A stretch of 64,000 nucleotides of DNA, taken from positions 3,720,001 through 3,784,000 of the forward strand of contig OY987232.1 in the NCBI GenBank assembly GCA_963920705.1, in the 5' to 3' direction. Of this stretch, positions 32,264 through 47,160 are shown piece by piece. The position numbers and the translations under genes were made by a program. This DNA comes from Odiellus spinosus (lineage: Eukaryota > Arthropoda > Arachnida > Opiliones > Phalangiidae). Each line of letters starts with the position of its first letter. Position 1 is the stretch's first letter. Below the pieces are notes generated by a model, which saw nothing but the letters and a program-made list of their open reading frames with translations, did not search any database and had not been told where the DNA came from.

Positions 32264-32275
32264 CTGAATTTGACT
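32264..32275. repeat. Right 12-bp target-site duplication of the island
   Basis: This exact copy of ctgaatttgact directly follows the pseudo-LTR end ttaattaa and leads into normal satellite (attttgatattg). Together with 16,688-16,699 it brackets everything non-satellite in the window. Confidence 0.8.
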
Positions 32276-35200
32276 ATTTTGATATTGTATGATTTCTTGA
32301 ATTGGCCATATTATTCTTGTTTTTCAACGGATTTTTGAAATCTCTTATTATTTAGACTGTCAAATAATTGCTCTTTCGAATGACATTGGTTTTGTCTAAA
32401 TTGCCAAAACGTAACAAATATAAAATGGGTTGAAATTAAGCAAACACGCTTAAAAATCAATGATTATTGGATTCAAATGGACACAAAACATTTGATTTTT
32501 AAGCGAGTTAGACACAATCAACACCCATCGAAAGAGCAAGTATTGATCAATCTAAAAAACAAGAGTTTTGGAAAATCTGTTGAAAAACATGTAAAATATG
32601 GCCAATACAAAAAAACATCTAATATCAAAAAGCGTATTTTTAAAATCTGAAATTTGACTATTTTGATATTGTATGATTTCTTGAATTGGCCATATTATTT
32701 TTGTTTTTCAACGGATTTTTGAAAACTCTTATTATTTAGACTGTCCAATAATTGCTCTTTCGAATGACTTTGCTTTTGTCTAAATTGCCAAAACATAACA
32801 AATATCACATGGGTTAAAAATAAGCAAAAACGCTTAAAAATCAATGATTATTGGATTCAAATGGACACAAAACATTTGATTTTTAAGCGATTTAGACAAA
32901 ATCAACACCTATCGAAAGAGCAAGTATTGATCAATGTAAAAAAAGAGTTTTGGAAAATCCGTTGAAAACATGGAAAATATGGCAAATTCAAAAAACATCT
33001 AATATCAAAAAGCGTATTTTTAAAATCAGAAATTTGACTATTTTGATATTGTATGATTTCTTGAATTGGCCATATTATTCTTGTTTTTCAACGGATTTTT
33101 GAAAACTCTTATTATTAAGACTGTCCAATAATTGCTCTTTCGAATGACATTGGTTTTGTCTAAATTGCCAAAACGTAACAAATACAAAATGGGTTGAAAT
33201 TAAGCAAACACGCTTAAAAATCAAAGATTATTGGATTCAAATGGACACAAAACATTTGATTTTTAAGCGATTTAGACAAAATCAACATCTATCGAAAGAG
33301 CAATTATTGATCAATCTAAAAAAAGAGTTTTGGAAAATCCGTTGAAAACATGGAAAATATGGCAAATTCAAAAAACATCTAATATCAAAAAGCGTATTTT
33401 TAAAATCTGAAATTTGACTTTTTTGATATTGTATGATTTCTTGAATTGGTCATATTATTCTTGTTTTTCAACATATTTTTGAAAACTCTTATTATATAGA
33501 CTGTCCAATAATTGCTCTTTCGAATGACATTGGTTTTGTCTAAATTGCCAAAACGTAACAAATATAAAATGGATTAAAATTAAGCAAACACGCTTAAAAA
33601 TCAAAGATTATTGGATTCAAATGGACACAAAACATTTGATTTTTAAGCGATTTAGACAAAATCAACACCTATCGAAAGAGCAAGTATTGATCAATCTAAA
33701 AAAAGAGTTTTGGAAAATCCGTTGAAAACATGGAAAATATGGCAAATTCAAAAAACATCTAATATCAAAAAGCGTATTTTTAAAATCAGAAATTTGACTA
33801 TTTTGATATTGTATGATTTCTTGAATTGGCCATATTATTCTTGTTTTTCAACGGATTTTTGAAAACTCTTATTATTAAGACTGTCCAATAATTGCTCTTT
33901 CGAATGACATTGGTTTTGTCTAAATTGCCAAAACGTAACAAATACAAAATGGGTTGAAATTAAGCAAACACGCTTAAAAATCAAAGATTATTGGATTCAA
34001 ATGGACACAAAACATTTGATTTTTAAGCGATTTAGACAAAATCAACACCTATCGAAAGAGCAAGTATTGATCAATCTAAAAAAAGAGTTTTGGAAAATCC
34101 GTTGAAAACATGGAAAATATGGCAAATTCAAAAAACATCTAATATCAAAAAGCGTATTTTTAAAATCAGAAATTTGACTATTTTGATATTGTATGATTTC
34201 TTGAATTGGCCATATTATTCTTGTTTTTCAACGGATTTTTGAAAACTCTTATTATTAAGACTGTCCAATAATTGCTCTTTCGAATGACATTGGTTTTGTC
34301 TAAATTGCCAAAACGTAACAAATACAAAATGGGTTGAAATTAAGCAAACACGCTTAAAAATCAAAGATTATTGGATTCAAATGGACACAAAACATTTGAT
34401 TTTTAAGCGATTTAGACAAAATCAACATCTATCGAAAGAGCAATTATTGATCAATCTAAAAAAAGAGTTTTGGAAAATCCGTTGAAAACATGGAAAATAT
34501 GGCAAATTCAAAAAACATCTAATATCAAAAAGCGTATTTTTAAAATCTGAAATTTGACTTTTTTGATATTGTATGATTTCTTGAATTGGTCATATTATTC
34601 TTGTTTTTCAACATATTTTTGAAAACTCTTATTATATAGACTGTCCAATAATTGCTCTTTCGAATGACATTGGTTTTGTCTAAATTGCCAAAACGTAACA
34701 AATACAAAATGGGTTGAAATTAAGCAAACACGCTTAAAAATCAAAGATTATTGGATTCAAATGGACACAAAACATTTGATTTTTAAGCGATTTAGACAAA
34801 ATCAACACCTATCGAAAGAGCAATTATTGATCAATCCAAAAAAAAGAGTTTTGGAAAATCCGTTGAAAAACATGGAAAATATGGCCAATACAAAAAAACA
34901 TCTAATATCAAAAAACGTATTTTTAAAATCTGAAATTTGACTATTTTGATATTGTGTGATTTCTTGAAATGGCCATATTTTTCTTGTTTTTCAACGGATT
35001 TTTGAAAACTCTTATTATTTAGACTGTCCAATAATTGCTCTTTCGAATGACATTGGTTTTGTCTAAATTGCCAAAACATAACAAATATCAAATGGGTTAA
35101 AATTAAGCAAAAACGCTTAAAAATCAAAGATTATTATATTCAAATGGACACAAAACATTTGATTTTTAAACGATTTAGACAAAATCAACACCTATCGAAA

Positions 35201-38200
35201 GAGCAAGTATTGATCAATCTAAATAACAAGAGTTTTTCAAAATCCGTTGAAAACATGGAAAATATGGCAAATTCAAAAAAACATCTAATATCAAAAAGCG
35301 TATTTTTAAAATCTGAAATTTGACTATTTTGATATTGTATGATTTCTTGAATTGGCCATATTATTCTTGTTTTTCAACGGATTTTTGAAAACTCTTATTA
35401 TTTAGACTGTCCAATAATTGCTCTTTCGAATGACATTGGTTTTGTCTAAATTGCCAAAACGTAACAAATATAAAATGGGTTGAAATTAAACAAAAACGCT
35501 TAAAAATCAAAGATTATTGGATTCAAATGGACACAAAACATTAGATTTTTAAGCGATTTAGACAAAATCAACACCTATCGAAAGAGCAATTATTGATCAA
35601 TCTAAAAAAAGAGTTTTGGAAAATCCGTTGAAAAACATGGAAAATATGGCCAATACAAAAAAACATCTAATATCAAAAAGCGTATTTTTAAAATCTGAAA
35701 TTTGACTATTTTGATATTGTGTGATTTCTTGAAATGGCCATATTTTTCTTGTTTTTCAACGGATTTTTGAAAACTCTACCTATTTAGACTGTCAAATAAT
35801 TGCTCTTTCAATTGACATTGGTTTTGTCTAAATTGCCAAAATGTAACAAATACAAAATGGGTTGAAATTAAGGAAACACGCTTAAAAATCAAAGATTATT
35901 GGATTCAAATGGACACAAAACATTTGATTTTTTAGCGATTTAGACAAATTCAACACCTATCGAAAGAGCAAGAATTGATCAATCTAAATAACAAGAGTTT
36001 TTCAAAATCCGTTGAAAACATGGAAAATATGGCAAATTCAAAAAAACATCTAATATCAAAAAGCGTATTTTTAAAATCTGAAATTTGACTATTTTGATAT
36101 TGTATGATTTCTTGAATTGGCCATATTATTCTTGTTTTTCAACGGATTTTTGAAATCTCTTATTATTTAGACTGTCAAATAATTGCTCTTTCGAATGACA
36201 TTGGTTTTGTCTAAATTGCCAAAACGTAACAAATATAAAATGGGTTGAAATTAAGCAAACACGCTTAAAAATCAATGATTATTGGATTCAAATGGACACA
36301 AAACATTTGATTTTTAAGCGAGTTAGACACAATCAACACCCATCGAAAGAGCAAGTATTGATCAATCTAAAAAACAAGAGTTTTGGAAAATCCGTTGAAA
36401 AACATGTAAAATATGGCCAATACAAAAAAACATCTAATATCAAAAAGCGTATTTTTAAAATCTGAAATTTGACTATTTTGATATTGTATGATTTCTTGAA
36501 TTGGCCATATTATTTTTGTTTTTCAACGGATTTTTGAAAACTCTTATTATTTAGACTGTCCAATAATTGCTCTTTCGAATGACTTTGCTTTTGTCTAAAT
36601 TGCCAAAACATAACAAATATCACATGGGTTAAAAATAAGCAAAAACGCTTAAAAATCAATGATTATTGGATTCAAATGGACACAAAACATTTGATTTTTA
36701 AGCGATTTAGACAAAATCAACACCTATCGAAAGAGCAAGTATTGATCAATGTAAAAAAAGAGTTTTGGAAAATCCGTTGAAAACATGGAAAATATGGCAA
36801 ATTCAAAAAACATCTAATATCAAAAAGCGTATTTTTAAAATCAGAAATTTGACTATTTTGATATTGTATGATTTCTTGAATTGGCCATATTATTCTTGTT
36901 TTTCAACGGATTTTTGAAAACTCTTATTATTAAGACTGTCCAATAATTGCTCTTTCGAATGACATTGGTTTTGTCTAAATTGCCAAAACGTAACAAATAC
37001 AAAATGGGTTGAAATTAAGCAAACACGCTTAAAAATCAAAGATTATTGGATTCAAATGGACACAAAACATTTGATTTTTAAGCGATTTAGACAAAATCAA
37101 CATCTATCGAAAGAGCAATTATTGATCAATCTAAAAAAAGAGTTTTGGAAAATCCGTTGAAAACATGGAAAATATGGCAAATTCAAAAAACATCTAATAT
37201 CAAAAAGCGTATTTTTAAAATCTGAAATTTGACTTTTTTGATATTGTATGATTTCTTGAATTGGTCATATTATTCTTGTTTTTCAACATATTTTTGAAAA
37301 CTCTTATTATATAGACTGTCCAATAATTGCTCTTTCGAATGACATTGGTTTTGTCTAAATTGCCAAAACGTAACAAATATAAAATGGGTTAAAATTAAGC
37401 AAACACGCTTAAAAATCAAAGATTATTGGATTCAAATGGACACAAAACATTTGATTTTTAAGCGATTTAGACAAAATCAACACCTATCGAAAGAGCAAGT
37501 ATTGATCAATCTAAAAAAAGAGTTTTGGAAAATCCGTTGAAAACATGGAAAATATGGCAAATTCAAAAAACATCTAATATCAAAAAGCGTATTTTTAAAA
37601 TCAGAAATTTGACTATTTTGATATTGTATGATTTCTTGAATTGGCCATATTATTCTTGTTTTTCAACGGATTTTTGAAAACTCTTATTATTAAGACTGTC
37701 CAATAATTGCTCTTTCGAATGACATTGGTTTTGTCTAAATTGCCAAAACGTAACAAATACAAAATGGGTTGAAATTAAGCAAACACGCTTAAAAATCAAA
37801 GATTATTGGATTCAAATGGACACAAAACATTTGATTTTTAAGCGATTTAGACAAAATCAACATCTATCGAAAGAGCAATTATTGATCAATCTAAAAAAAG
37901 AGTTTTGGAAAATCCGTTGAAAACATGGAAAATATGGCAAATTCAAAAAACATCTAATATCAAAAAGCGTATTTTTAAAATCTGAAATTTGACTTTTTTG
38001 ATATTGTATGATTTCTTGAATTGGTCATATTATTCTTGTTTTTCAACATATTTTTGAAAACTCTTATTATATAGACTGTCCAATAATTGCTCTTTCGAAT
38101 GACATTGGTTTTGTCTAAATTGCCAAAACGTAACAAATACAAAATGGGTTGAAATTAAGCAAACACGCTTAAAAATCAAAGATTATTGGATTCAAATGGA

Positions 38201-39897
38201 CACAAAACATTTGATTTTTAAGCGATTTAGACAAAATCAACACCTATCGAAAGAGCAATTATTGATCAATCCAAAAAAAAGAGTTTTGGAAAATCCGTTG
38301 AAAAACATGGAAAATATGGCCAATACAAAAAAACATCTAATATCAAAAAACGTATTTTTAAAATCTGAAATTTGACTATTTTGATATTGTGTGATTTCTT
38401 GAAATGGCCATATTTTTCTTGTTTTTCAACGGATTTTTGAAAACTCTTATTATTTAGACTGTCCAATAATTGCTCTTTCGAATGACATTGGTTTTGTCTA
38501 AATTGCCAAAACATAACAAATATCAAATGGGTTAAAATTAAGCAAAAACGCTTAAAAATCAAAGATTATTATATTCAAATGGACACAAAACATTTGATTT
38601 TTAAACGATTTAGACAAAATCAACACCTATCGAAAGAGCAAGTATTGATCAATCTAAATAACAAGAGTTTTTCAAAATCCGTTGAAAACATGGAAAATAT
38701 GGCAAATTCAAAAAAACATCTAATATCAAAAAGCGTATTTTTAAAATCTGAAATTTGACTATTTTGATATTGTATGATTTCTTGAATTGGCCATATTATT
38801 CTTGTTTTTCAAAGGATTTTTGAAAACTCTTATTATTTAGACTGTCCAATAATTGCTCTTTCGAATGACATTGGTTTTGTCTAAATTGCCAAAACGTAAC
38901 AAATATAAAATGGGTTGAAATTAAACAAAAACGCTTAAAAATCAAAGATTATTGGATTCAAATGGACACAAAACATTAGATTTTTAAGCGATTTAGACAA
39001 AATCAACACCTATCGAAAGAGCAATTATTGATCAATCTAAAAAAAGAGTTTTGGAAAATCCGTTGAAAAACATGGAAAATATGGCCAATACAAAAAAACA
39101 TCTAATATCAAAAAGCGTATTTTTAAAATCTGAAATTTGACTATTTTGATATTGTGTGATTTCTTGAAATGGCCATATTTTTCTTGTTTTTCAACGGATT
39201 TTTGAAAACTCTACCTATTTAGACTGTCAAATAATTGCTCTTTCAATTGACATTGGTTTTGTCTAAATTGCCAAAATGTAACAAATACAAAATGGGTTGA
39301 AATTAAGGAAACACGCTTAAAAATCAAAGATTATTGGATTCAAATGGACACAAAACATTTGATTTTTTAGCGATTTAGACAAATTCAACACCTATCGAAA
39401 GAGCAAGAATTGATCAATCTAAATAACAAGAGTTTTTCAAAATCCGTTGAAAACATGGAAAATATGGCAAATTCAAAAAAACATCTAATATCAAAAAGCG
39501 TATTTTTAAAATCTGAAATTTGACTATTTTGATATTGTATGATTTCTTGAATTGGCCATATTATTCTTGTTTTTCAACGGATTTTTCAAAACTCTTATTA
39601 TTTAGACTGTCCAATAATTGCTCTTTCGAATGACATTGGTTTTGTCTAAATTGCGAAAACGTAACAAATATAAAATGGGTTGAAATTAAGCAAAAACGCT
39701 TAAAAATCAAAGATTATTGGATTCAAAAGGACACAAAACATTTGATTTTTAAGCGATTTAGACAAAATCAACACCTATCGAAAGAGCAAATATTGATCAA
39801 TCTAAAAAAAGAGTTTTGGAAAATCCGTTGAAAAACATGGAAAATATGGCCAATACAAAAAAACATCTAATATCAAAAATGTATTTTTAAAATCTGA
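32276..39897. repeat. Higher-order duplication of about 10 monomers
   Basis: The variant gcgagttagacacaatc at about 32,503 recurs at 36,318 (offset 3,815, ten monomers), with the surrounding sequence from about 32,276 matching from about 36,091. Later landmarks in the same blocks lie 3,435 bp apart (34,831 and 38,266), so the second copy is one monomer shorter. Within the first copy a 3-monomer offset (1,145 bp) also repeats: the ttggtcatat variant lies at about 33,448 and 34,593. Confidence 0.82.
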
Positions 39898-42189
39898 AAT
39901 TTGACTATTTTGATATTGTATGATTTCTTGAATTGGCCATATTATTCTTGTTTTTCAACGGATTTTTGAAAACTCTTATTATTAAGACTGTCCAATAATT
40001 GCTCTTTCGAATGACATTGGTTTTGTCTAAATTGCCAAAACGTAACAAATACAAAATGGGTTGAAATTAAGCAAACACGCTTAAAAATCAAAGATTATTG
40101 GATTCAAATGGACACAAAACATTTGATTTTTAAGCGATTTAGACAAAATCAACATCTATCGAAAGAGCAATTATTGATCAATCTAAAAAAAGAGTTTTGG
40201 AAAATCCGTTGAAAACATGGAAAATATGGCAAATTCAAAAAACATCTAATATCAAAAAGCGTATTTTTAAAATCTGAAATTTGACTTTTTTGATATTGTA
40301 TGATTTCTTGAATTGGTCATATTATTCTTGTTTTTCAACATATTTTTGAAAACTCTTATTATATAGACTGTCCAATAATTGCTCTTTCGAATGACATTGG
40401 TTTTGTCTAAATTGCCAAAACGTAACAAATACAAAATGGGTTGAAATTAAGCAAACACGCTTAAAAATCAAAGATTATTGGATTCAAATGGACACAAAAC
40501 ATTTGATTTTTAAGCGATTTAGACAAAATCAACACCTATCGAAAGAGCAATTATTGATCAATCCAAAAAAAAGAGTTTTGGAAAATCCGTTGAAAAACAT
40601 GGAAAATATGGCCAATACAAAAAAACATCTAATATCAAAAAACGTATTTTTAAAATCTGAAATTTGACTATTTTGATATTGTGTGATTTCTTGAAATGGC
40701 CATATTTTTCTTGTTTTTCAACGGATTTTTGAAAACTCTTATTATTTAGACTGTCCAATAATTGCTCTTTCGAATGACATTGGTTTTGTCTAAATTGCCA
40801 AAACATAACAAATATCAAATGGGTTAAAATTAAGCAAAAACGCTTAAAAATCAAAGATTATTATATTCAAATGGACACAAAACATTTGATTTTTAAACGA
40901 TTTAGACAAAATCAACACCTATCGAAAGAGCAAGTATTGATCAATCTAAATAACAAGAGTTTTTCAAAATCCGTTGAAAACATGGAAAATATGGCAAATT
41001 CAAAAAAACATCTAATATCAAAAAGCGTATTTTTAAAATCTGAAATTTGACTATTTTGATATTGTATGATTTCTTGAATTGGCCATATTATTCTTGTTTT
41101 TCAACGGATTTTTGAAAACTCTTATTATTTAGACTGTCCAATAATTGCTCTTTCGAATGACATTGGTTTTGTCTAAATTGCCAAAACGTAACAAATATAA
41201 AATGGGTTGAAATTAAACAAAAACGCTTAAAAATCAAAGATTATTGGATTCAAATGGACACAAAACATTAGATTTTTAAGCGATTTAGACAAAATCAACA
41301 CCTATCGAAAGAGCAATTATTGATCAATCTAAAAAAAGAGTTTTGGAAAATCCGTTGAAAAACATGGAAAATATGGCCAATACAAAAAAAAATCTAATAT
41401 CAAAAAGCGTATTTTTAAAATCTGAAATTTGACTATTTTGATATTGTGTGATTTCTTGAAATGGCCATATTTTTCTTGTTTTTCAACGGATTTTTGAAAA
41501 CTCTACCTATTTAGACTGTCAAATAATTGCTCTTTCAATTGACATTGGTTTTGTCTAAATTGCCAAAATGTAACAAATACAAAATGGGTTGAAATTAAGG
41601 AAACACGCTTAAAAATCAAAGATTATTGGATTCAAATGGACACAAAACATTTGATTTTTTAGCGATTTAGACAAATTCAACACCTATCGAAAGAGCAAGA
41701 ATTGATCAATCTAAATAACAAGAGTTTTTCAAAATCCGTTGAAAACATGGAAAATATGGCAAATTCAAAAAAACATCTAATATCAAAAAGCGTATTTTTA
41801 AAATCTGAAATTTGACTATTTTGATATTGTATGATTTCTTGAATTGGCCATATTATTCTTGTTTTTCAACGGATTTTTCAAAACTCTTATTATTTAGACT
41901 GTCCAATAATTGCTCTTTCGAATGACATTGGTTTTGTCTAAATTGCGAAAACGTAACAAATATAAAATGGGTTGAAATTAAGCAAAAACGCTTAAAAATC
42001 AAAGATTATTGGATTCAAAAGGACACAAAACATTTGATTTTTAAGCGATTTAGACAAAATCAACACCTATCGAAAGAGCAAATATTGATCAATCTAAAAA
42101 AAGAGTTTTGGAAAATCCGTTGAAAAACATGGAAAATATGGCCAATACAAAAAAACATCTAATATCAAAAATGTATTTTTAAAATCTGA
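37605..42189. repeat. Tandem duplication of a six-monomer block (offset 2,292)
   Basis: The unusual tattattaagactg variant at about 37,687 recurs at about 39,979. The variant that shortens aaaaagcgta to aaaaatgta lies at 39,871 and 42,163. Both give an offset of 2,292 bp, six monomers. Blocks 37,605-39,897 and 39,897-42,189 are therefore a recent direct tandem duplication. Confidence 0.82.
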
Positions 42190-45100
42190 AATTTGACTAT
42201 TTTGATATTGTATGATTTCTTGAATTGGCCATATTATTCTTGTTTTTCAACGGATTTTTGAAAACTCTATTTAGACTGTCCAATAATTGCTCTTTCGAAT
42301 GACATTGGTTTTGTCTAAATTGCCAAAATGTAACAAATACAAAATGGGTTGAAATTAAGGAAACACGCTTAAAAATCAAAGATTATTGGATTCAAATGGA
42401 CACAAAACATTTGATTTTTTAGCGATTTAGACAAATTCAACACCTATCGAAAGAGCAAGTATTGATCAATCTAAATAACAAGAGTTTTAGAAAATCCGTT
42501 GAAAAAATGGAAAATATGGCAAATTCAAAAAAACATCTAATATCAAAAAGCGTATTTTTAAAATCTGAAATTTGACTTTTTTGATATTGTATGATTTCTT
42601 GAATTGGCCATATTATTCTTGTTTTTCAACGGATTTTTGAGAACTCTTATTATTTAGACTGCCCAATAATTGCTCTTTCGAATGACATTGGTTTTGTCTA
42701 AAGTGCCAAAACGTAACAAATATAAAATGGGTTGAAATTAAGCAAAAACGCTTAAAAATCAAAGATTATTGGATTCAAATGGACACAAAACATTTGATTT
42801 TTTAGCGATTTAGACAAAAATCAACACCTATCGAAAGAGCAAGTATTGATCAATCTAAATAACAAGAGTTTTGGAAAATCCGTTGAAAAACATGGAAAAT
42901 ATGGCAAATTCAAAAAACATCTAATATTAAAAAGCGTATTTTTAAAATCTGAAATTTGACTATTTTGATATTGTATGATTTCTTGAATTGGCCATATTAT
43001 TCTTGTTTTTCAACGGATTTTTGAAAACTCTTATTATTTAGATTGTCCAATAATTGCTCTTTCGAATGACATTGGTTTTGTCTAAATTGCCAAAACATAA
43101 CAAATATAAATGGGTTAAAATTAAGCAAAAACGCTTAAAAACCAAAGATTATTGGATTCAAATGGACACAAAACATTTGATTTTTTAGCGATTTAGACAA
43201 ATTCAACACCTATCGAAAGAGCAAGTATTGATCAATCTAAAAAACAAGAGATTTGGAAAATCCGTTGAAAACATGGAAAATATGGCAAATTCAAAAAAAC
43301 GTCTAATATCAAAAAGCGTATTTTTAAAATCTGAAATTTGACTATTTTGATATTGTATGATTTCTTGAATTGGCCATATTATTCTTGTTTTTCTACGGAT
43401 TTTTGAAAACTCTTATTATTTAGATTGTCAAATAATTGCTCTTTCGAATGACATTGGTTTTGTCTAAATTGCCAAAACATAAGAAATATCACATGGGTTA
43501 AAAATAAGCAAAAACGCTTAAAAATCTAAGATTATTGGATTCAAATGGACACAAAACATTTGATTTTTAAGCGATTTAGACAAAATCAAAATCTATCGAA
43601 AGAGCAAGTATTGATCAATCTAAAAAACAAGAGATTTGGAAAATCCGTTGAAAACATGGAAAATATGGCAAATTCAAAAAAACATCTAATATCAAAAAGC
43701 GTATTTTTAAAATCTGAAATTTGACTATTTTGATATTGTATGATTTCTTGAATTGGCCATATTATTCTTGTTTTTCAACGATTTTTGAAAAATCTTATTA
43801 TTTAGACTGTCCAATAATTGCTCTTTCGAATGACATTGGTTTTGTCTAAATTGCCAAAATGTAACAAATACAAAATGGGTTGAAATTAAGGAAACACGCT
43901 TAAAAATCAAAGATAATTGGATTCAAATGGACACAAAACATTTGATTTTTTAGCGATTTAGACAAATTCAACACCTATCGAAAGAGCAAGAATTGATCAA
44001 TCTAAATAACAAGAGTTTTTCAAAATCCGTTGAAAACATGGAAAATATGGCAAATTCAAAAAAACATCTAATATCAAAAAGCGTATTTTTAAAATCTGAA
44101 ATTTGACTATTTTGATATTGTATGATTTCTTGAATTGGCCATATTATTCTTGTTTTTCAACGGATTTTTCAAAACTCTTATTATTTAGACTGTCCAATAA
44201 TTGCTCTTTCGAATGACATTGGTTTTGTCTAAATTGCCAAAACGTAACAAATGTAAAATGGGTTGAAATTAAGCAAAAACGCTTAAAAATCAAAGATTAT
44301 TGGATTCAAAAGGACACAAAACATTTGATTTTTAAGCGATTTAGACAAAATCAACACCTATCGAAAGAGCAAATATTGATCAATCTAAAAAAAGAGTTTT
44401 GGAAAATCCGTTGAAAAACATGGAAAATATGGCCAATACAAAAAAACATCTAATATCAAAAATGTATTTTTAAAATCTGAAATTTGACTATTTTGATATT
44501 GTATGATTTCTTGAATTGGCCATATTATTCTTGTTTTTCAACGGATTTTTGAAAACTCTATTTAGACTGTCCAATAATTGCTCTTTCGAATGACATTGGT
44601 TTTGTCTAAATTGCCAAAATGTAACAAATACAAAATGGGTTGAAATTAAGGAAACACGCTTAAAAATCAAAGATTATTGGATTCAAATGGACACAAAACA
44701 TTTGATTTTTTAGCGATTTAGACAAATTCAACACCTATCGAAAGAGCAAGTATTGATCAATCTAAATAACAAGAGTTTTAGAAAATCCGTTGAAAAAATG
44801 GAAAATATGGCAAATTCAAAAAAACATCTAATATCAAAAAGCGTATTTTTAAAATCTGAAATTTGACTTTTTTGATATTGTATGATTTCTTGAATTGGCC
44901 ATATTATTCTTGTTTTTCAACGGATTTTTGAGAACTCTTATTATTTAGACTGCCCAATAATTGCTCTTTCGAATGACATTGGTTTTGTCTAAAGTGCCAA
45001 AACGTAACAAATATAAAATGGGTTGAAATTAAGCAAAAACGCTTAAAAATCAAAGATTATTGGATTCAAATGGACACAAAACATTTGATTTTTTAGCGAT

Positions 45101-46480
45101 TTAGACAAAATCAACACCTATCGAAAGAGTAAGTATTGATCAATCTAAATAACAAGAGTTTTGGAAAATCCGTTGAAAAACATGGAAAATATGGCAAATT
45201 CAAAAAACATCTAATATTAAAAAGCGTATTTTTAAAATCTGAAATTTGACTATTTTGATATTGTATGATTTCTTGAATTGGCCATATTATTCTTGTTTTT
45301 CAACGGATTTTTGAAAACTCTTATTATTTAGATTGTCCAATAATTGCTCTTTCGAATGACATTGGTTTTGTCTAAATTGCCAAAACATAACAAATATAAA
45401 TGGGTTAAAATTAAGCAAAAACGCTTAAAAACCAAAGATTATTGGATTCAAATGGACACAAAACATTTGATTTTTTAGCGATTTAGACAAATTCAACACC
45501 TATCGAAAGAGCAAGTATTGATCAATCTAAAAAACAAGAGTTTTGAAAATCCGTTGAAAAAATGGAAAATATGGCAAATTCAAAAAAACGTCTAATATCA
45601 AAAAGCGTATTTTTAAAATCTGAAATTTGACTTTTTTGATATTGTATGATTTCTTGAATTGGCCATATTATTCTTGTTTTTCAACGGATTTTTGAAAACT
45701 CTTATTATTTAGATTGTCAAATAATTGCTCTTTCGAATGACATTGGTTTTGTCTAAATTGCCAAAACATAAGAAATATCACATGGGTTAAAAATAAGCAA
45801 AAACGCTTAAAAATCTAAGATTATTGGATTCAAATGGACACAAAACATTTGATTTTTAAGCGATTTAGACAAAATCAACATCTATCGAAAGAGCAAGTAT
45901 TGATCAATCTAAAAAACAAGAGATTTGGAAAATCCGTTGAAAACATGGAAAATATGGCAAATTCAAAAAAACATCTAATATCAAAAAGCGTATTTTTAAA
46001 ATCTGAAATTTGACTATTTTGATATTGTATGATTTCTTGAATTGGCCATATTATTCTTGTTTTTCAACGATTTTTGAAAAATCTAATTATTTAGACTGTC
46101 CAATAATTGCTCTTTCGAATGACATTGGTTTTGTCTAAATTGCCAAAATGTAACAAATACAAAATGGGTTGAAATTAAGGAAACACGCTTAAAACTCAAA
46201 GATTATTGGATTCAAATGGACACAAAACATTTGATTTTTTTAGCGATGTAGACAAATTCAACACCTATCGAAAGAGCAAATATTGATCAATCTAAATAAC
46301 AAGAGTTTTGGAAAATCCGTTGAAAAACATGGAAAATATGGCAAATTCAAAAAACATCTAATATTAAAAAGCGTATTTTTAAAATCTGAAATTTGACTTT
46401 TTTGATATTGTATGATTTCTTGAATTGGCCATATTATTCTTGTTTTTCAATGGATTTTTCAAAATTCTTATTATTTAGAT
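42190..46480. repeat. Six-monomer tandem duplication, second family (offset 2,291)
   Basis: A monomer with a short 'aaaactctatttagac' junction lies near 42,264 and again near 44,555, and the gagaactctt and aaagtgcc variants follow in the same order in both blocks. The offset is 2,291 bp. The blocks differ at several sites (for example gatttggaaaatcc against gttttgaaaatcc), so this duplication is older than the one at 48.7-52.5 kb or has been altered by conversion. Confidence 0.75.
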
Positions 46481-47148
46481 TGTCAAATAATTGCTCTTTC
46501 GAATGACATTGGTTTTGTCTAAATTGCCAAAACATAACAAATATCACATGGGTTAAAAATAAGCAAAAACGCTTAAAAATTAATGATTATTGGATTCAAA
46601 TGGACACAAAACATTTGATTTTTAAGCGATTTAGACAAAATCAACACCTATCGAAAGAGCAAGTATTGATCAATCTAAAAAAAGAGTTTTGGAAAATCCG
46701 TTGAAAACATGGAAAATATGGCAAATTCAAAAAACATCTAATATCAAAAAGCGTATTTTTAAAATCTGAAATTTGACTTTTTTGATATTGTATGATTTCT
46801 TGAATTGGCCATATTATTCTTGTTTTTCAACATATTTTTGAAAACTCTTATTATTTAGACTGTCAAATAGTTGCTCTTTCGAATGACATTGGTTTTGTCT
46901 AAATTGCCAAAACATAACAAATATCACATGGGTTAAAATTAAGCAAAAACGCTTAAAAATCAAAGATTATTGGATTCAAATGGACACAAAACATTTAATT
47001 TTTAAGCGATTTAGACAAAATCAACACCTATCGAAAGAGCAAGTATTGATCAATCTAAAAAACAAGAGATTACGAAAATCCGTTGAAAACATGGAAAATA
47101 TGGCAAATTCAAAAAAACATCTAATATCAAAAAGCGTATTTTTAAAAT

Positions 47149-47160
47149 CTGAATTTGACT
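47149..47160. other. Paralogous empty site of the retroelement insertion
   Basis: The monomer here carries the same rare 'ctgaatttgact' form (one a fewer than the usual ctgaaatttgact) that flanks the island on both sides. The sequence before it matches the island's left flank base for base in layout: catttaattttt at 16,531 and at 46,992, offset 30,461, which also holds at the repeat itself. It therefore represents the unoccupied state of the insertion site in a paralogous monomer. The sequence after it is not the closest match of the island's right flank, which looks more like the array from about 47,530. Confidence 0.7.

Noticed and set aside
34831-35127. Open frame of 98 codons repeated identically at four places in the right array
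   Set aside because: It is the satellite read on the minus strand. Copies with single-base changes lose the frame freely, the other half-unit gives a related reading on the opposite strand, and there is no sign of coding constraint.
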